Shown here: one piece after another, positions 53,005-62,708 of the stretch
How positions within the stretch are numbered: position 1 is the first letter of the stretch
Layout of the letters: each line of letters starts with the position of its first letter
Origin: Filomicrobium sp.
GTDB taxonomy: Bacteria > Pseudomonadota > Alphaproteobacteria > Rhizobiales > Hyphomicrobiaceae
Assembly: GCA_017792465.1 (NCBI GenBank)
Contig: CP051234.1
Location: forward strand, 3,380,501-3,444,500
Direction of reading: 5' to 3'
Length of the DNA: 64,000 nt
The notes under the pieces: model-generated
What the model was told of the DNA's origin: nothing
The model's input: the letters and a program-made list of their open reading frames with translations, nothing else
Database searches by the model: none
Program-made: the position numbers and the translations under genes

Positions 53005-53412
53005 TCACCAATGAACTTTTGCGCCATCCCGGAGGGAGGCGGTCAAGTTATCCGGGTTGTCCGGAAAGCGGTGCAACTTCCGGTATGACGGTCTCGGATC
53101 AGATCTGGAACGATCGATGTGGGGCCGTCGCGTGCACCGCGCCGCGATGCTCAACGCATCGGGAGGCCGTGTATAACAACCGATTGGGAGTTTGTGAAGC
53201 GCAGAAACAGGCTCACGGCTGCTTTTTTAGTGTGCGTATTGCCGCGCCGGTAAAACTGTAGGTTTGCCAGTGCCTTATCTTATCTGAAGCGGCTGGCAAA
53301 CCTGTCGGCTGGCGCCCTCAGGTCCGATCGTCACGACTCACTTTTTGTTGACTGCGTCGCAGTCACCGGTGGCGCGACTGATGAGGCCTGGAATGCGGGC
53401 GCGTGCGCCAAC
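53005..53412. other. Intergenic region with a long-stem inverted repeat
   Basis: A 408-bp gap between the tRNA and the DUF302 gene. It contains an inverted repeat (AGGTTTGCCAG at 53260-53270, complement 53293-53303) with a 22-nt loop. It has no T-run. No gene is evident. Confidence 0.5.
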
Positions 53413-53892
53413 CTATTTGGCTGTTGCCTTGTCCGTCATGCCGCCGAGCGCCTTTTTCATTTTGTCGAAGACTTCGTCCTTGTCGTCGATGTCGTAGCGA
53501 TCCTTGAGTTCTTCGGGGTCGGTATAGGCCAGGAAGACTTTGCCATCCGCGTCCTGCCAGGCGAGCGCCTTCATCGGCAGATCGATGCCGATGTGGCGGT
53601 TGGACTGCATCAGTGGCGTGCCCAGTTTCGGGTTGCCGAAAACCAGGAGTTCGGTCGGAGGCAGTTCGAGACCGGCGTTCTTAGCGTTTGCGGCGTGATC
53701 GACGCGGCCGAAGACCTTGATGCCTTTCGACTCGAGAATGCTTTGCAGGGCGTTGATGGTCTCCTTCACCGAGTGGGCGCTGGGCTTGATGATCAGGTCG
53801 TCATCGTCGGCTTGCGCGATCGGCGCGAGGAAAACGGTGCTGGCGGCGACGGCCATAGCGAATGTTTTCAGTGGGTTCGGCAGAAAGCCCAT
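53413..53892 (-). CDS. DUF302 domain secreted protein
   Basis: A 159-residue protein with a signal peptide (cleavage near APIAQA, ~residue 28), an acidic stretch (DDDDL) and a DUF302 domain (~residues 38-130: INALQSILESKGIKVFGRVD, TELLVFGNPKLGTPLMQSNR, KALAWQDADGKVFLAYTDP). The family forms a dimeric beta-sandwich and is linked with redox or metal-related stress, with function uncertain. GGGAG lies six bases before the ATG. It stands alone downstream of the tRNA gene. Confidence 0.85.
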   Translation of the reverse strand: MGFLPNPLKTFAMAVAASTVFLAPIAQADDDDLIIKPSAHSVKETINALQSILESKGIKVFGRVDHAANAKNAGLELPPTELLVFGNPKLGTPLMQSNRHIGIDLPMKALAWQDADGKVFLAYTDPEELKDRYDIDDKDEVFDKMKKALGGMTDKATAK

Positions 53893-54103
53893 AGGTGTCT
53901 CCCAAGTTTTCTAATCGCGAATTTTTCAGCGTTGCCAGCGTCGGCGGCGATTGCGGCAGAAAACCATAAACCCTTCAACATGGCATTGGTTCAGCTTGCC
54001 GCGAACAAGCACGAGTTTGTGATTGCCTGAGGACTAAGGCTGCGCATGCGAAGAAGGATCGGACATCGACGTGCCGGCGGGCAAGTTCCAAACGCGATGA
54101 GGC

Positions 54104-54862
54104 TTAATCGGCTCGGCGCTTTTTTTGTCGTGCGAGTTCGCGCTGGCGGACGATCCACTTGGTCGCGAAGGCGAGCGCGATCCAGCTCACCGCGGCGAGG
54201 ATGAGATAGCCGATGGCCTCGATATTGCCCTTCTGGGCGCGCTCGACGACCTTGCCAAGGAGTGCGATGAGCGCGGTCTTGGGGATGATGCCGATCGCGG
54301 TTCCCGCCAGGAATGCCGGAAAGGAGGTTCGCGTCAGGCCGAGCCCCATGTTGACGACGATGAAGGGGGCTGACGGGACGATGCGCACCAGGAGGGCTGC
54401 CATGAAACCGTTGCGTCCGACCATTTCGGTGAGGCCGCCGATGCCGACCCAGCCGCGTTGGCGCAACCAGTCGGCGCCCAGATAACGCGCCATGAGGAAA
54501 TTGGTCGAGGCGCTGACAAGCGTGGCAAAAATCGAGAAGACGAAGCCATAAAGCGGGCCGAAGGCGGCAACGGTGATCGCGATCAAAAGGAACTGCGGGG
54601 CGCCGATGAAGGAGGCTGCGGTGTATCCGGCCGCGACGATCACCAGCGCCCAAGGGCTGCCGGCAAAGCTTTTGAAGGTGCGGGCGAGAATGCCGTTTTC
54701 GTCAAGGCCGATGACCTGGGCGCTAGCCCAGAACAACAGCGACACGGCGACGACGGCCAGGATCAGAAGGAGGATGTTGCGAAGTAACGCGGTGTCCTTG
54801 CCACGCAACAGGGCTTTGAGCTGCGCCATGCGCTCGGACTTTTCACCTACTGGTTCAAGCAT
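54104..54862 (-). CDS. TVP38/TMEM64 family (DedA-like) inner-membrane protein
   Basis: A 252-residue integral membrane protein. Hydrophobic segments fall at ~residues 28-45, 70-95, 100-125, 155-185 and 205-225. The re-entrant motif region reads FIGAPQFLLIAITVAAFGPL ... GFVFSIFATLVSASTNFLMA RYLG, and the second repeat has FIVVNMGLGLTRTSFPAFLA GT, both typical of TVP38/SNARE-associated proteins. The family is thought to act as lipid scramblases or in envelope homeostasis. The start is uncertain: 54862 has no strong ribosome binding site and the ATG at 54829 (MAQLKALLR) is an alternative. Confidence 0.85.
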   Translation of the reverse strand: MLEPVGEKSERMAQLKALLRGKDTALLRNILLLILAVVAVSLLFWASAQVIGLDENGILARTFKSFAGSPWALVIVAAGYTAASFIGAPQFLLIAITVAAFGPLYGFVFSIFATLVSASTNFLMARYLGADWLRQRGWVGIGGLTEMVGRNGFMAALLVRIVPSAPFIVVNMGLGLTRTSFPAFLAGTAIGIIPKTALIALLGKVVERAQKGNIEAIGYLILAAVSWIALAFATKWIVRQRELARQKKRRAD

Positions 54863-54898
54863 GGCTTTCAGGTCTCAAATGGCGTGGTCTTTTTGATA

Positions 54899-54994
54899 CC
54901 AACACTTCCTAAAGTCGTGTTGGGTTCTTGTGTCCAACACTTTCCAGGGTCGTGTTGTGTTCTTGCCCCCAACACTTCCTGAAGTCGTGTTGGG
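54899..54994. repeat. Three spaced copies of a CCAACAC-type inverted repeat
   Basis: Copies at 54899-54924, 54933-54958 and 54969-54994 each hold CCAACACTT... with a GTGTTG at the right end, so each copy can fold (7-bp arms CCAACAC / GTGTTGG; copy 2 is slightly degenerate). The spacing is 34-36 bp. They lie between the divergent TVP38 and GT2 genes; role unknown. Confidence 0.7.
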
Positions 54995-55011
54995 CGGGAG
55001 TTAGCACGCGA

Positions 55012-55779
55012 TCAGGCCGCTCCGCCAGTCGTATTGGATGCGGCTTTTGCGGTGCCCGCACTTTCAACGATGACAGGGATGCGGCTGCGGCGGCGCAGCC
55101 AGCTGACGCCGATCAGGTCATAAAGTCCGACGAGCGCGCGGGTGAAGTTGGAGTATTTCGATTGGCCGGCCTGGCGCGGGCGATCGTTCACAGGGACGTA
55201 GGCTGCCGTTTGTCCGTAGGTCTGGAACATCGCCGGCAGGTATCGGTGCATGCTCGTGAAGAACGGCAGGCGCATGAAGACGTCGCGCCAATAGACTTTG
55301 ATGCCGCAACCGGTGTCGGGGCAGTCGTCGCGCAAGACAAAATCGCGGATGTTGTTGGCGGCGCGAGAGGCGAAGCGTTTTGAACCGGTGTCCTTGCGGG
55401 TTTGGCGCCAGCCGCCAACGAGCGCGTGGCCCTCGGTCCCTGGTTCGGCAAGGTGTTCGAGCAGCTTGGGGATATCGCGCGGGTCGTTCTGACCGTCGCC
55501 GTCCATCTGGGCGATGACCGGACAACTGGCGGCTGTAACGCCGGTTCGCAGGGCAACCGATTGGCCGCAACGGCTTTTATGCCGGATGAGCCGCAGGCCG
55601 GGATAGTCGCCCGAATCGATCATCTCTTTGATTTCTTCAGGGGTCGCATCGTCGCTGCCATCGTCAACGACGATCAGCTCGCCAAGCGTGGCTTCGGGCA
55701 CGTGCTCATAGGTCTCGGCGACCAATTTGCCGATGTTTCCAGCTTCATTCAGCGCTGGAATGACCACAGTAATGCGCAT
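55012..55779 (-). CDS. Family 2 glycosyltransferase (dolichol/polyprenyl-phosphate sugar type)
   Basis: A 255-residue cytoplasmic GT-A fold enzyme that makes polyprenyl-phosphate sugars. It begins MRITVVIPALNEAGNIGKLV and shows IVVDDGSDDATPEEI, the metal-binding DGDGQNDPRDIPKL, and QAGQSKYSNFTRALVGL near the end, typical of Dpm1/DPMS-type enzymes. AAGGAG precedes the ATG at 55779; the frame from 55902 is rejected. It is divergent from the GT39 gene, so this pair probably supplies and uses a polyprenyl-phosphate sugar, as in lipid A or envelope modification. Confidence 0.9.
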   Translation of the reverse strand: MRITVVIPALNEAGNIGKLVAETYEHVPEATLGELIVVDDGSDDATPEEIKEMIDSGDYPGLRLIRHKSRCGQSVALRTGVTAASCPVIAQMDGDGQNDPRDIPKLLEHLAEPGTEGHALVGGWRQTRKDTGSKRFASRAANNIRDFVLRDDCPDTGCGIKVYWRDVFMRLPFFTSMHRYLPAMFQTYGQTAAYVPVNDRPRQAGQSKYSNFTRALVGLYDLIGVSWLRRRSRIPVIVESAGTAKAASNTTGGAA

Positions 55780-56032
55780 GCCTGCTCCTTGGACCGTGAC
55801 TGGGGGCCGGTGACTGCGGCCGGTGTCTTTGGCCGCTATCTGGCGAGGGCGATCCCTGTTAGCGCTTGGCTTCCAGCCATTGGGGAATCGCGAAATTGAC
55901 ATACACCACCAGCGGGGGCTCTACCAAGGCGTCCTATTGGCATCTCAGGGCGGAGTTAACAGGGGATCTTGAAATCGGCGGCTGGTTGGGGTCCTGTGCG
56001 TTCGCAATCTGGGGCAGAGGGTCAGAAGTCAA

Positions 56033-57517
56033 ATGCTTAGCCTGAAAGGCAGGAATGGAGACGTCGATTGGGGGCGTCTACTGGTCGGGGGACTGGCTGT
56101 CTTGCTGGCCTTGCGGGTGGCTGCGCTCTACTTCAACCGGACGGATTTGTTCTTCGATGAGGCGCAATACTGGTTCTGGAGCCTGGAGCCGGACTTTGGC
56201 TATTATTCCAAGCCACCGTTAATCGCTTGGATTATCGGGCTTTTTACTGGCGTTTGCGGGGTGAGCGAGTTTTGCATTCGCTTGCCTTCCCCCTTTCTGC
56301 ATACCGCGACGGCGCTGGGCGTCTTTCTGATAGGCCGGCAGCTCTACGACACCCGGACGGGGGTGCTGTCGGCGCTTGTCTTTGCAACCTTGCCGGCGGT
56401 TTCTCTGTCGTCAGAGCTCATTTCCACGGACGTGCCACTTCTGGTGTTCTGGGCGATTGCGCTCTTTGCATTGGCCAAGATGTTCGAGACGCAGGATTGG
56501 TGGCCGGCTCTCCTGCTGGGCGTGGCCTTTGGCGCCGGGCTCAACGCGAAATACGCGATGGCGTGGTTCATTGTGTGCCTGGTGGTTTATCTGGCGATGA
56601 CGCCGCAGCGGCGATCGCTGGCGCTCGACAAACGGCTTTATGCGGCGCTGGCGATCGGCGGCGCGATGATCGTCCCGAATATCCTATGGAACCTCAACCA
56701 CAAGTTCGCGACGCTGTCGCATACTGCGGATAACGCCAAATGGGGCGGCGCGCTAGTTCACCCCAATAAGGCGCTGGAATTCTTCGTGTCGCAGTTCGGG
56801 GTGTTCGGGCCGATCCTGTTCGGTGCGCTGCTTGTCATTTGCTGGCGCGCGATGCGGCAGAAATTGCCGGAAGCGGACCGATTACTGCTGGCTTTTTCGG
56901 TGCCCGTCATTGCTGCCATCATCGTGCAGGCGTTTCTGTCGCGCGCGCACGCCAACTGGGCGGCGGTTGCCTATGTGGCCGCGACCGTTCTGGTGACGGC
57001 GACGATGATCCGGGATCTGGCCTGGACGTGGTTCAGGGCGTCGATCGGCATCCATATCGCGGTTCTTTTGCTTATCATGGTGGGAATGGCGGTTGCGGGA
57101 TTGGTGCCGCTTCCCGGTGGAGTTGCGCCATTCGGGCGGACCTTGGGCTGGGAGGCGGCAGCGGACGCGACTCAGAGCCAGTTGCAGGCGGCCCGCGCAA
57201 AGGGTGAGCCCTACCGCGCCGTCTTGAGCGACGACCGGCCCATGACGGCGGAGCTTCTTTATTATATGCGCGGTGAGCCGACGCCGGTCTACGCCTGGAA
57301 AGATAAGCCGCGTCCGCGCGATCATTTCGAACTGGTGCGGCCCTTCTCCTCGAGCGTTGAAGGACCGATCTTGCTTGTCACGCTATTTGGTGACAACACC
57401 AAGGTTCCAGACAATTTCAACACGGTTGAAAAAGTTGCCGAAAAGCGGGTGCAGGCGGGTATCAACGCCACGCGGCTCGTGACGTTCTATAGGCTTTCGG
57501 GCTACAAGGGCAAATGA
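56033..57517 (+). CDS. Family 39-type membrane glycosyltransferase (ArnT/PMT-like)
   Basis: A 494-residue polytopic membrane enzyme of the ArnT/PMT group. The first loop carries the family signature FFDEAQYWFWSLEPDFGYYS KPPL (Asp-Glu motif). Around 10-12 hydrophobic helices follow, and a periplasmic C-terminal part from ~residue 370. It should transfer a sugar from a polyprenyl carrier to lipid A, protein or another envelope acceptor, and the neighbouring GT2 would make the donor. The ATG at 56033 has an AGAAG four bases upstream. Its stop overlaps the pabB start by ATGA, so the two are cotranscribed although functionally unrelated. Confidence 0.88.
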   Translation: MLSLKGRNGDVDWGRLLVGGLAVLLALRVAALYFNRTDLFFDEAQYWFWSLEPDFGYYSKPPLIAWIIGLFTGVCGVSEFCIRLPSPFLHTATALGVFLIGRQLYDTRTGVLSALVFATLPAVSLSSELISTDVPLLVFWAIALFALAKMFETQDWWPALLLGVAFGAGLNAKYAMAWFIVCLVVYLAMTPQRRSLALDKRLYAALAIGGAMIVPNILWNLNHKFATLSHTADNAKWGGALVHPNKALEFFVSQFGVFGPILFGALLVICWRAMRQKLPEADRLLLAFSVPVIAAIIVQAFLSRAHANWAAVAYVAATVLVTATMIRDLAWTWFRASIGIHIAVLLLIMVGMAVAGLVPLPGGVAPFGRTLGWEAAADATQSQLQAARAKGEPYRAVLSDDRPMTAELLYYMRGEPTPVYAWKDKPRPRDHFELVRPFSSSVEGPILLVTLFGDNTKVPDNFNTVEKVAEKRVQAGINATRLVTFYRLSGYKGK

Positions 57518-59361
57518 CGAAAACAATAAAGACCCTCCCCCGGGCTCCTGATGATCCGTCGGCTCATAGCGGGCTGTCCGAAGCATTTGTGCTGCTCGAC
57601 AACAGCTCGGGAACGCGCGCGCCTTCGCTGCTGTTTACCGACCCGGTCGAGATCGTTCAGGCCAATACTCCCGATGAGGTGGATGGTGCCCTCAAGAGGC
57701 TTGAAGCGGCAGTGGCCGATGGGCTGCACGCGGCCGGGTTCTTTTCCTATGAGCTTGGCTATGTGATGGAGCCGAAGCTGGCGCATCTGATGCCAGCGGA
57801 CCGGGCTATGCCGCTGTTGTGGTTCGGCCTTTATAAGACCCCGCGGGAGATGACTGGAGCGGGCGTCCTTGAATGGCTGAACGAGACGACACGCAGCGCC
57901 AGCCATGACTTTTCCGACGTCAATCTCGCCTGGAGCCGGGAGCAATACGAAGCGCGATTTGCCGAGGCGCTCGAACTCATCCGCGCGGGCGACATCTATC
58001 AGATCAACCTGACGTTCAAGGCGCGGTTCAAGCTGCTGGGGTCGCCGCTGACGTTTTATCGCGACTTGCGCGCCAAACAGCCGGTTGCTTATGGGGCGGT
58101 GGTCGATACTGGGGAGGCGACGATCCTGTCGGCCTCGCCTGAGCTTTTCATCGAGCAGGACGGTCGCAGCATCCACACCCGGCCGATGAAGGGGACGGCG
58201 GCGCGCCTTGGGGCGATTGAGGCCGACGAGCGGCAGCGCAGGATTTTAGCTAGCGACGACAAGCAGCGTGCCGAAAACCTGATGATCGTCGACCTGATGC
58301 GCAACGATCTTGGGCGTATCGCGGAAATCGGCAGCGTGCGGGTCGATGACCTGTTCACGGTTGAGACCTTCAAGACCTTGCATCAGATGACGTCCGGAGT
58401 GACGGCGACGCTCAACGAAGGCATCGGCCTGCGGGACCTGTTGGCGGGGATCTATCCGCCGGGCTCTATCACGGGGGCGCCGAAGATCCGCGCCATGGAG
58501 CTGATTGCCGAGTTGGAGACGGAGGCGCGCGGTGTCTACTGCGGGGCGATCGGGCACATTTCTCCAAAAGGGCGCTCGCTCTTCAACGTTGCGATCCGGA
58601 CGCCGGTGATCCGGCGTGGTGGGTTCGGCGAGATGGGCATTGGTTCAGGCGTCGTGTTCGATTCCCAGGGCGGCAGTGAATTCGAAGAGTGCCTGCTCAA
58701 GATGAAGTTCCTGACGGATCCGCCCAAGCCCTTCGAGTTGATCGAGACGATGCTGCATGAACCGGGCAAGGGGATATGGTTGGAGCAACGGCACATCTAC
58801 CGGCTCAAGTCCTCGGCGTCGCATTTCGATTTCATGTTCAGCGAGGCCAAGGTTCGTCGCGCCATTGCCGAAGCGGTCAAGGGGCGTGCTGACAAGCATC
58901 TGCGGGTGCGCCTGACGCTGGCTGAGGATGGGACGTTGAACGTGACGACAACCGAACTGGCGCCGGGCTCGACGCCTGAGGTCATGAAAGTTGTCTTGTC
59001 GCCGACGCGTCTCAACAGCGCCGACCGTTTCCTCTACCATAAGACGACGCGGCGTGAGCTCTACGACCAGGAATGGGCCAAGTACAACAAGGAACTGGGG
59101 GCCGACGAGGTCATCTATCTCAACGAAGACGGCGAGGTTGCCGAGGGTAGCCGGACGTCGATTTTCGTCGAGCGGGACGGTGTTCTCGTGACGCCGCCGC
59201 TAAGCGCCGGCTTGCTGCCGGGGACCTTGCGCGCCGAACTGATCGCGGCTGGGAAAGCGATTGAGGGGCCGTTGACCCTGGACGATCTTCGCAACTCTGA
59301 CAGCGTCTATGTCGGGAATTCTGTGCGCGGGCTTGTCCGGGCTGAGTTCTTGGACGACTGA
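57514..59361 (+). CDS. pabB: Fused PabB-PabC (aminodeoxychorismate synthase component I and lyase)
   Basis: A 615-residue cytoplasmic enzyme for p-aminobenzoate, the folate precursor. Residues ~1-390 form the chorismate-binding PabB domain (AGDIYQINLTFKARF, TRPMKGTAARLGAIEADERQ, PGSITGAPKIRAMELIAELE and GIGSGVVFDSQGGSEFEE). Residues ~405-610 are a class IV aminotransferase-like PabC lyase with FLYHKTTRRELYDQEWAKYN and NEDGEVAEGSRTSIFVERDG (PLP Lys at the Lys of HKT). Such fusions are well known in proteobacteria. It starts within the GT39 stop by a four-base overlap. Confidence 0.93.
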   Translation: MTKTIKTLPRAPDDPSAHSGLSEAFVLLDNSSGTRAPSLLFTDPVEIVQANTPDEVDGALKRLEAAVADGLHAAGFFSYELGYVMEPKLAHLMPADRAMPLLWFGLYKTPREMTGAGVLEWLNETTRSASHDFSDVNLAWSREQYEARFAEALELIRAGDIYQINLTFKARFKLLGSPLTFYRDLRAKQPVAYGAVVDTGEATILSASPELFIEQDGRSIHTRPMKGTAARLGAIEADERQRRILASDDKQRAENLMIVDLMRNDLGRIAEIGSVRVDDLFTVETFKTLHQMTSGVTATLNEGIGLRDLLAGIYPPGSITGAPKIRAMELIAELETEARGVYCGAIGHISPKGRSLFNVAIRTPVIRRGGFGEMGIGSGVVFDSQGGSEFEECLLKMKFLTDPPKPFELIETMLHEPGKGIWLEQRHIYRLKSSASHFDFMFSEAKVRRAIAEAVKGRADKHLRVRLTLAEDGTLNVTTTELAPGSTPEVMKVVLSPTRLNSADRFLYHKTTRRELYDQEWAKYNKELGADEVIYLNEDGEVAEGSRTSIFVERDGVLVTPPLSAGLLPGTLRAELIAAGKAIEGPLTLDDLRNSDSVYVGNSVRGLVRAEFLDD

Positions 59362-59461
59362 GCAGCGGCTTCGCTGCGTTGGACTAAAAATCTCGCTTGC
59401 AAGATAAATTTGAGTGGAACAATGCCGTTCGGACGTGGGCCGCACAGCCGATGCCGCTTAC

Positions 59462-59632
59462 TTACTTGCGTAAGGGCGACTGGATTGTCTCGTCGGACGA
59501 CCAGATCGTCTTGGTATTGTAGTTGAAGCCGGTGGCGGCCATGAAGCCGATCGCGGACAGCGTCAGGATGACAGCTGCTGCGATTTCGTAGCGATATCGG
59601 TTGAACATCAGAACGTTGCGCTTCGATTGCAT
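59462..59632 (-). CDS. Small single-pass membrane protein, unknown
   Basis: A 56-residue frame from ATG 59632 with a hydrophobic helix (YEIAAAVILTLSAIGFMAAT) after a basic N-terminus (MQSKRNVLMFNRYR), then a short polar tail. The composition fits a small inner-membrane protein. There is no strong ribosome binding site; alternative starts are 59644 and 59608. It stands alone between pabB and the large secreted protein. Confidence 0.4.
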   Translation of the reverse strand: MQSKRNVLMFNRYRYEIAAAVILTLSAIGFMAATGFNYNTKTIWSSDETIQSPLRK

Positions 59633-59901
59633 TGAAATACCCAAAGTCGGTTTTCTGATTTTTGCGAAAACTGAGTTTCCAACAATCGCCGAAGTGGAGC
59701 GCGCATCTCCATTCCACGCAATGCCGCGCGACAGACTGGCGCAATTATTTCCACAGGGTCTTTAGGTTCCCGATGAGCGTGCAGATGCAGCATCAATTGC
59801 TGCGGTCGCTTCATCGACGCGAAGGGGAAAAGCCGACTGAAACAGTCGGTAAAAGTTCTCACGCTGGGGGAACCGAGGCGAACGGGCAGGGACTTTGCTA
59901 G

Positions 59902-61704
59902 CTACTCAGCTTCGGTCGTGCGCAGCTTGGGTGTGTAGAACAAGCGCCGCAGGACGAACAATAACATGACCAACAAGATTGCCATGACGCCGAGCGAAAT
60001 CGGGTGCTTGTCGAGCAGAAGAAGCGGATGCACGCGCCCTTCGACGACGAGCTGCATGTCCTTCATGGTGGCTTGCGGCGAGAAGCCATTGTCGCCGCGC
60101 AGCATCATTTCGACCGCAGCGTTTTGATCGGAGCTTGTGATAACGGCCTGACGGATGCGGGATCGTGCCAGAAGTTTCAGTTTGGCGGGCTCTTTGGCGA
60201 CGGTTCGCAAGATCTGTTCGCGTGCGGTTTGACCGAGGCCCGAAAGATATTGGGCCAGTTGGCCAAGTTCTTCGCGGTTGAGGCTGCGGGCGAGACCTTT
60301 GAGCGATAGGGGCTCGAGATCGAACAGCGTTGTGCGCGCGTCCGGGGTGAGGCCTGCGAGCCTGTTGATCGCGACCTGGTCGCCAAGGCCCAGAAGCTTG
60401 AATAGCGATGTGCTGGTAAACTGATCAGGCTGGGCTACGCGGTAGATCCCGAAATTTGCAACGTCGTCGGTCCGCGCGCCGGCGATGGCATACCACTTGA
60501 TCCCATCTTCCAGGGACCGTGTCGCGCGCGCAATCTGGACGGCTGAATCGGGTAAGCGGGAGACAGCCTCGTCCAGGGTGCCGTTGTCCAGCCGCTTGAG
60601 GACGCCGGGTTCTCCCTCATTGGCAAGGATCAGCGACAGGACCTCATCGAGCCGGCCAAGGTGGTCGGCGCTCAAAGTGTCGAGGAAGGAACGGAATTTC
60701 TCGTTGCGATCGGCCAGATCGAGCGCTTTCAGATGGGCGGCGCGGAATTCATGCCAGACGGAGATGACGCGGTCGGCGGCGCTTTGGCCGATCTGCTGGA
60801 TATGCGACTGGATTTGCGTCGCGATGGTCTCGGCGATGACCTGGCGCACCTTTTCTTTGGTTTCTTCCGACTTCATTTCGGTTTCGATGATCGGCAGGAC
60901 GCCGTGACGGAAATCCCAAATGTCCTTGGCGATCAAGACGAGGCCGACGCCGCCGGCGACCACGGAAACAAGACGGGCCAAAACGCTGCCGACAATGCGC
61001 TGGCCGACGGAGCGCGCCAGATTGGCGAGTTGCCGGCGGACAATTAGAATTGCCAGTCCGGTGGCGCCGCCGCCAGCCTCTTTCAGCACGCTGGTGGAGG
61101 TGATGGTCGCAGTGCCGTCGGTTGTCGGGGCGGAGAAGTCCTTGCGGGCGTCATCGCGCACGAGATTCGAGACCGTCGAACCATAGCGCGGGCCGAGGTA
61201 TTCCTGTAGGCAGCGCAACGCGGGAAGGGCGGCATCCTTGGCGGCGAATTCAATATTCTGGCCGATTTTTTCGCCAACGCCGCTCGCTAAGGTTTCGATT
61301 GCTTTGGAAACGACGTCGGACTGATAAACGCGTTCGGCGGCGCGAGTTGCGAGCTTTTGAGCTTCTTCGCGATAGGCAAGGGTCTTGAGCAGGTTGCCCC
61401 AGCTTGTTTCTTCGCGGATTTCCTTGATGGCGATGTCAACGCGGGAGTCGATGATGGTGTCGACGTCTCCGTCGCGCCATTCCTGATCGACCAGCGACTT
61501 ATAGTTGATCGACTTGAGGCTTTGCTCGAGGGAGTGGACGGTCACGCTGGCGACGGCTTCGCGGAAACTGGCTTCGTCCTGCGACTTGCAGGCTTCGATC
61601 TGTTCGCGGGTTACAACGCTTTGAGCGAAGGCGCTGAGTGTCGGGGTGATGGCGAGCGAGAGGGAGACCAAGCCAGAGACGACGGTTTTCACTAAACGAG
61701 ACAA
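59902..61704 (-). CDS. Large secreted or anchored protein of unknown function
   Basis: A 600-residue protein starting at TTG 61704 with AGGAGG ten bases upstream. A signal peptide (VVSGLVSLSLAITPTLSAFA) ends near residue 28. A second hydrophobic stretch lies at ~220-275 (GLAILIVRRQLANLARSVGQ and VVAGGVGLVLIAKDIWDF), and a C-terminal membrane helix at ~575-592 (GVMAILLVMLLFVLRRLF) is followed by a short basic tail. The intervening sequence is mainly helical (for example ETKEKVRQVIAETIATQIQS). It is probably anchored in the inner membrane with a large periplasmic domain. I recognise no family. Confidence 0.65.
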   Translation of the reverse strand: MSRLVKTVVSGLVSLSLAITPTLSAFAQSVVTREQIEACKSQDEASFREAVASVTVHSLEQSLKSINYKSLVDQEWRDGDVDTIIDSRVDIAIKEIREETSWGNLLKTLAYREEAQKLATRAAERVYQSDVVSKAIETLASGVGEKIGQNIEFAAKDAALPALRCLQEYLGPRYGSTVSNLVRDDARKDFSAPTTDGTATITSTSVLKEAGGGATGLAILIVRRQLANLARSVGQRIVGSVLARLVSVVAGGVGLVLIAKDIWDFRHGVLPIIETEMKSEETKEKVRQVIAETIATQIQSHIQQIGQSAADRVISVWHEFRAAHLKALDLADRNEKFRSFLDTLSADHLGRLDEVLSLILANEGEPGVLKRLDNGTLDEAVSRLPDSAVQIARATRSLEDGIKWYAIAGARTDDVANFGIYRVAQPDQFTSTSLFKLLGLGDQVAINRLAGLTPDARTTLFDLEPLSLKGLARSLNREELGQLAQYLSGLGQTAREQILRTVAKEPAKLKLLARSRIRQAVITSSDQNAAVEMMLRGDNGFSPQATMKDMQLVVEGRVHPLLLLDKHPISLGVMAILLVMLLFVLRRLFYTPKLRTTEAE

Positions 61705-62708
61705 GCTTGTTCGACCTCCTGGCGACTTGATCGCAAAAATTTGCGGTCGCCATTTCTTCAGTTTGCTCCAGACATCGGCATGTCAGCTGCCCGCAACGAC
61801 TGTGTCTCGCCAACCGCCGTTTTGACCGACTGATTGGCAATCGCGCAGGCGTTTAGTTTGACTGCACACGTCGTTTGATAGCTTGCCGCCGCATCTTGTC
61901 AGGAATACCGCAGGTGCGGCATCTCGACGTTGAACTGTTTATCGCACATTTGGTTCAAACGTCTGTAGGAACCTGACGCAAATATTTTTGCCGCTACAAC
62001 CTGATTGTGGGGTGTGGCGGTGAACGTTGTTTTGGGGCGGCGTTCATGGGCTGTGGGGCAGGAGAACCTTAGTTGTGTCTCGCAGGTGCGTCGGCCGGCT
62101 TCTAAGCTCGATCCGTAACCATTTGATAACGAATAAAAATCCCCGCCCGGCAAAAGTCAGGAAAGAATATCCCTAACTGTTCCGCAGGCGACAGATGCTT
62201 AATCAGTTTCGGCTTAAGACTTGTGTCGAAGGCGACGGAAGAGCCAATCGGTTCAAGTTGCAGTCCCAGGGCGGGAAGCCGCGGGCGTAATTGTGCAGCG
62301 CGACGATAACATTGGTATGAGCTGAAGCAGTTACGCCTCTGTAACAATGATCAATTGTTGCTGACGGGGGCTTGCAATATCAACCATAATTCGGGCTTTT
62401 TGTGCGCCGCACAACGAGCGGGAATTGAATTGCGGCGCGATGCCTCATCGATTTGAGGGCCGCGTTAGGGATTTAACGACCGCCGATCGAACCACCGAGA
62501 AAGTCGGCGTGGCGCCGGCTCGATCGGGAAAAAAAGAGCCGCAGCGCTCAAGCGGGGAGCAATTCCAGCAGCGTCAGCGGCCTGGGGTAAGTCCGGTTCC
62601 AAGGGGAAGAGGGCAAGCCACAGAGTTGGGATTTAACCATGCCAGCCCGTCGGTTACGGCACCGTGTTTGCACGGATTGTTTACATGCCGTAAGTATGGT
62701 GGGTTGAG
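61705..62708. other. 1-kb intergenic region without supported gene
   Basis: No frame in this 1004-bp stretch shows a ribosome binding site together with family resemblance. Short frames at 61899-62153 and 62102-62347 (minus) and 62425-62715 (plus) are compositionally unconvincing. It should contain promoters for the divergent flanking genes. Confidence 0.5.

Noticed and set aside
54899-54994. Possible CRISPR array in the CCAACAC repeats
   Set aside because: Only three copies, internal palindromes that fill most of each unit and gaps of about 8-10 bp are not CRISPR-like, and no cas gene is present.
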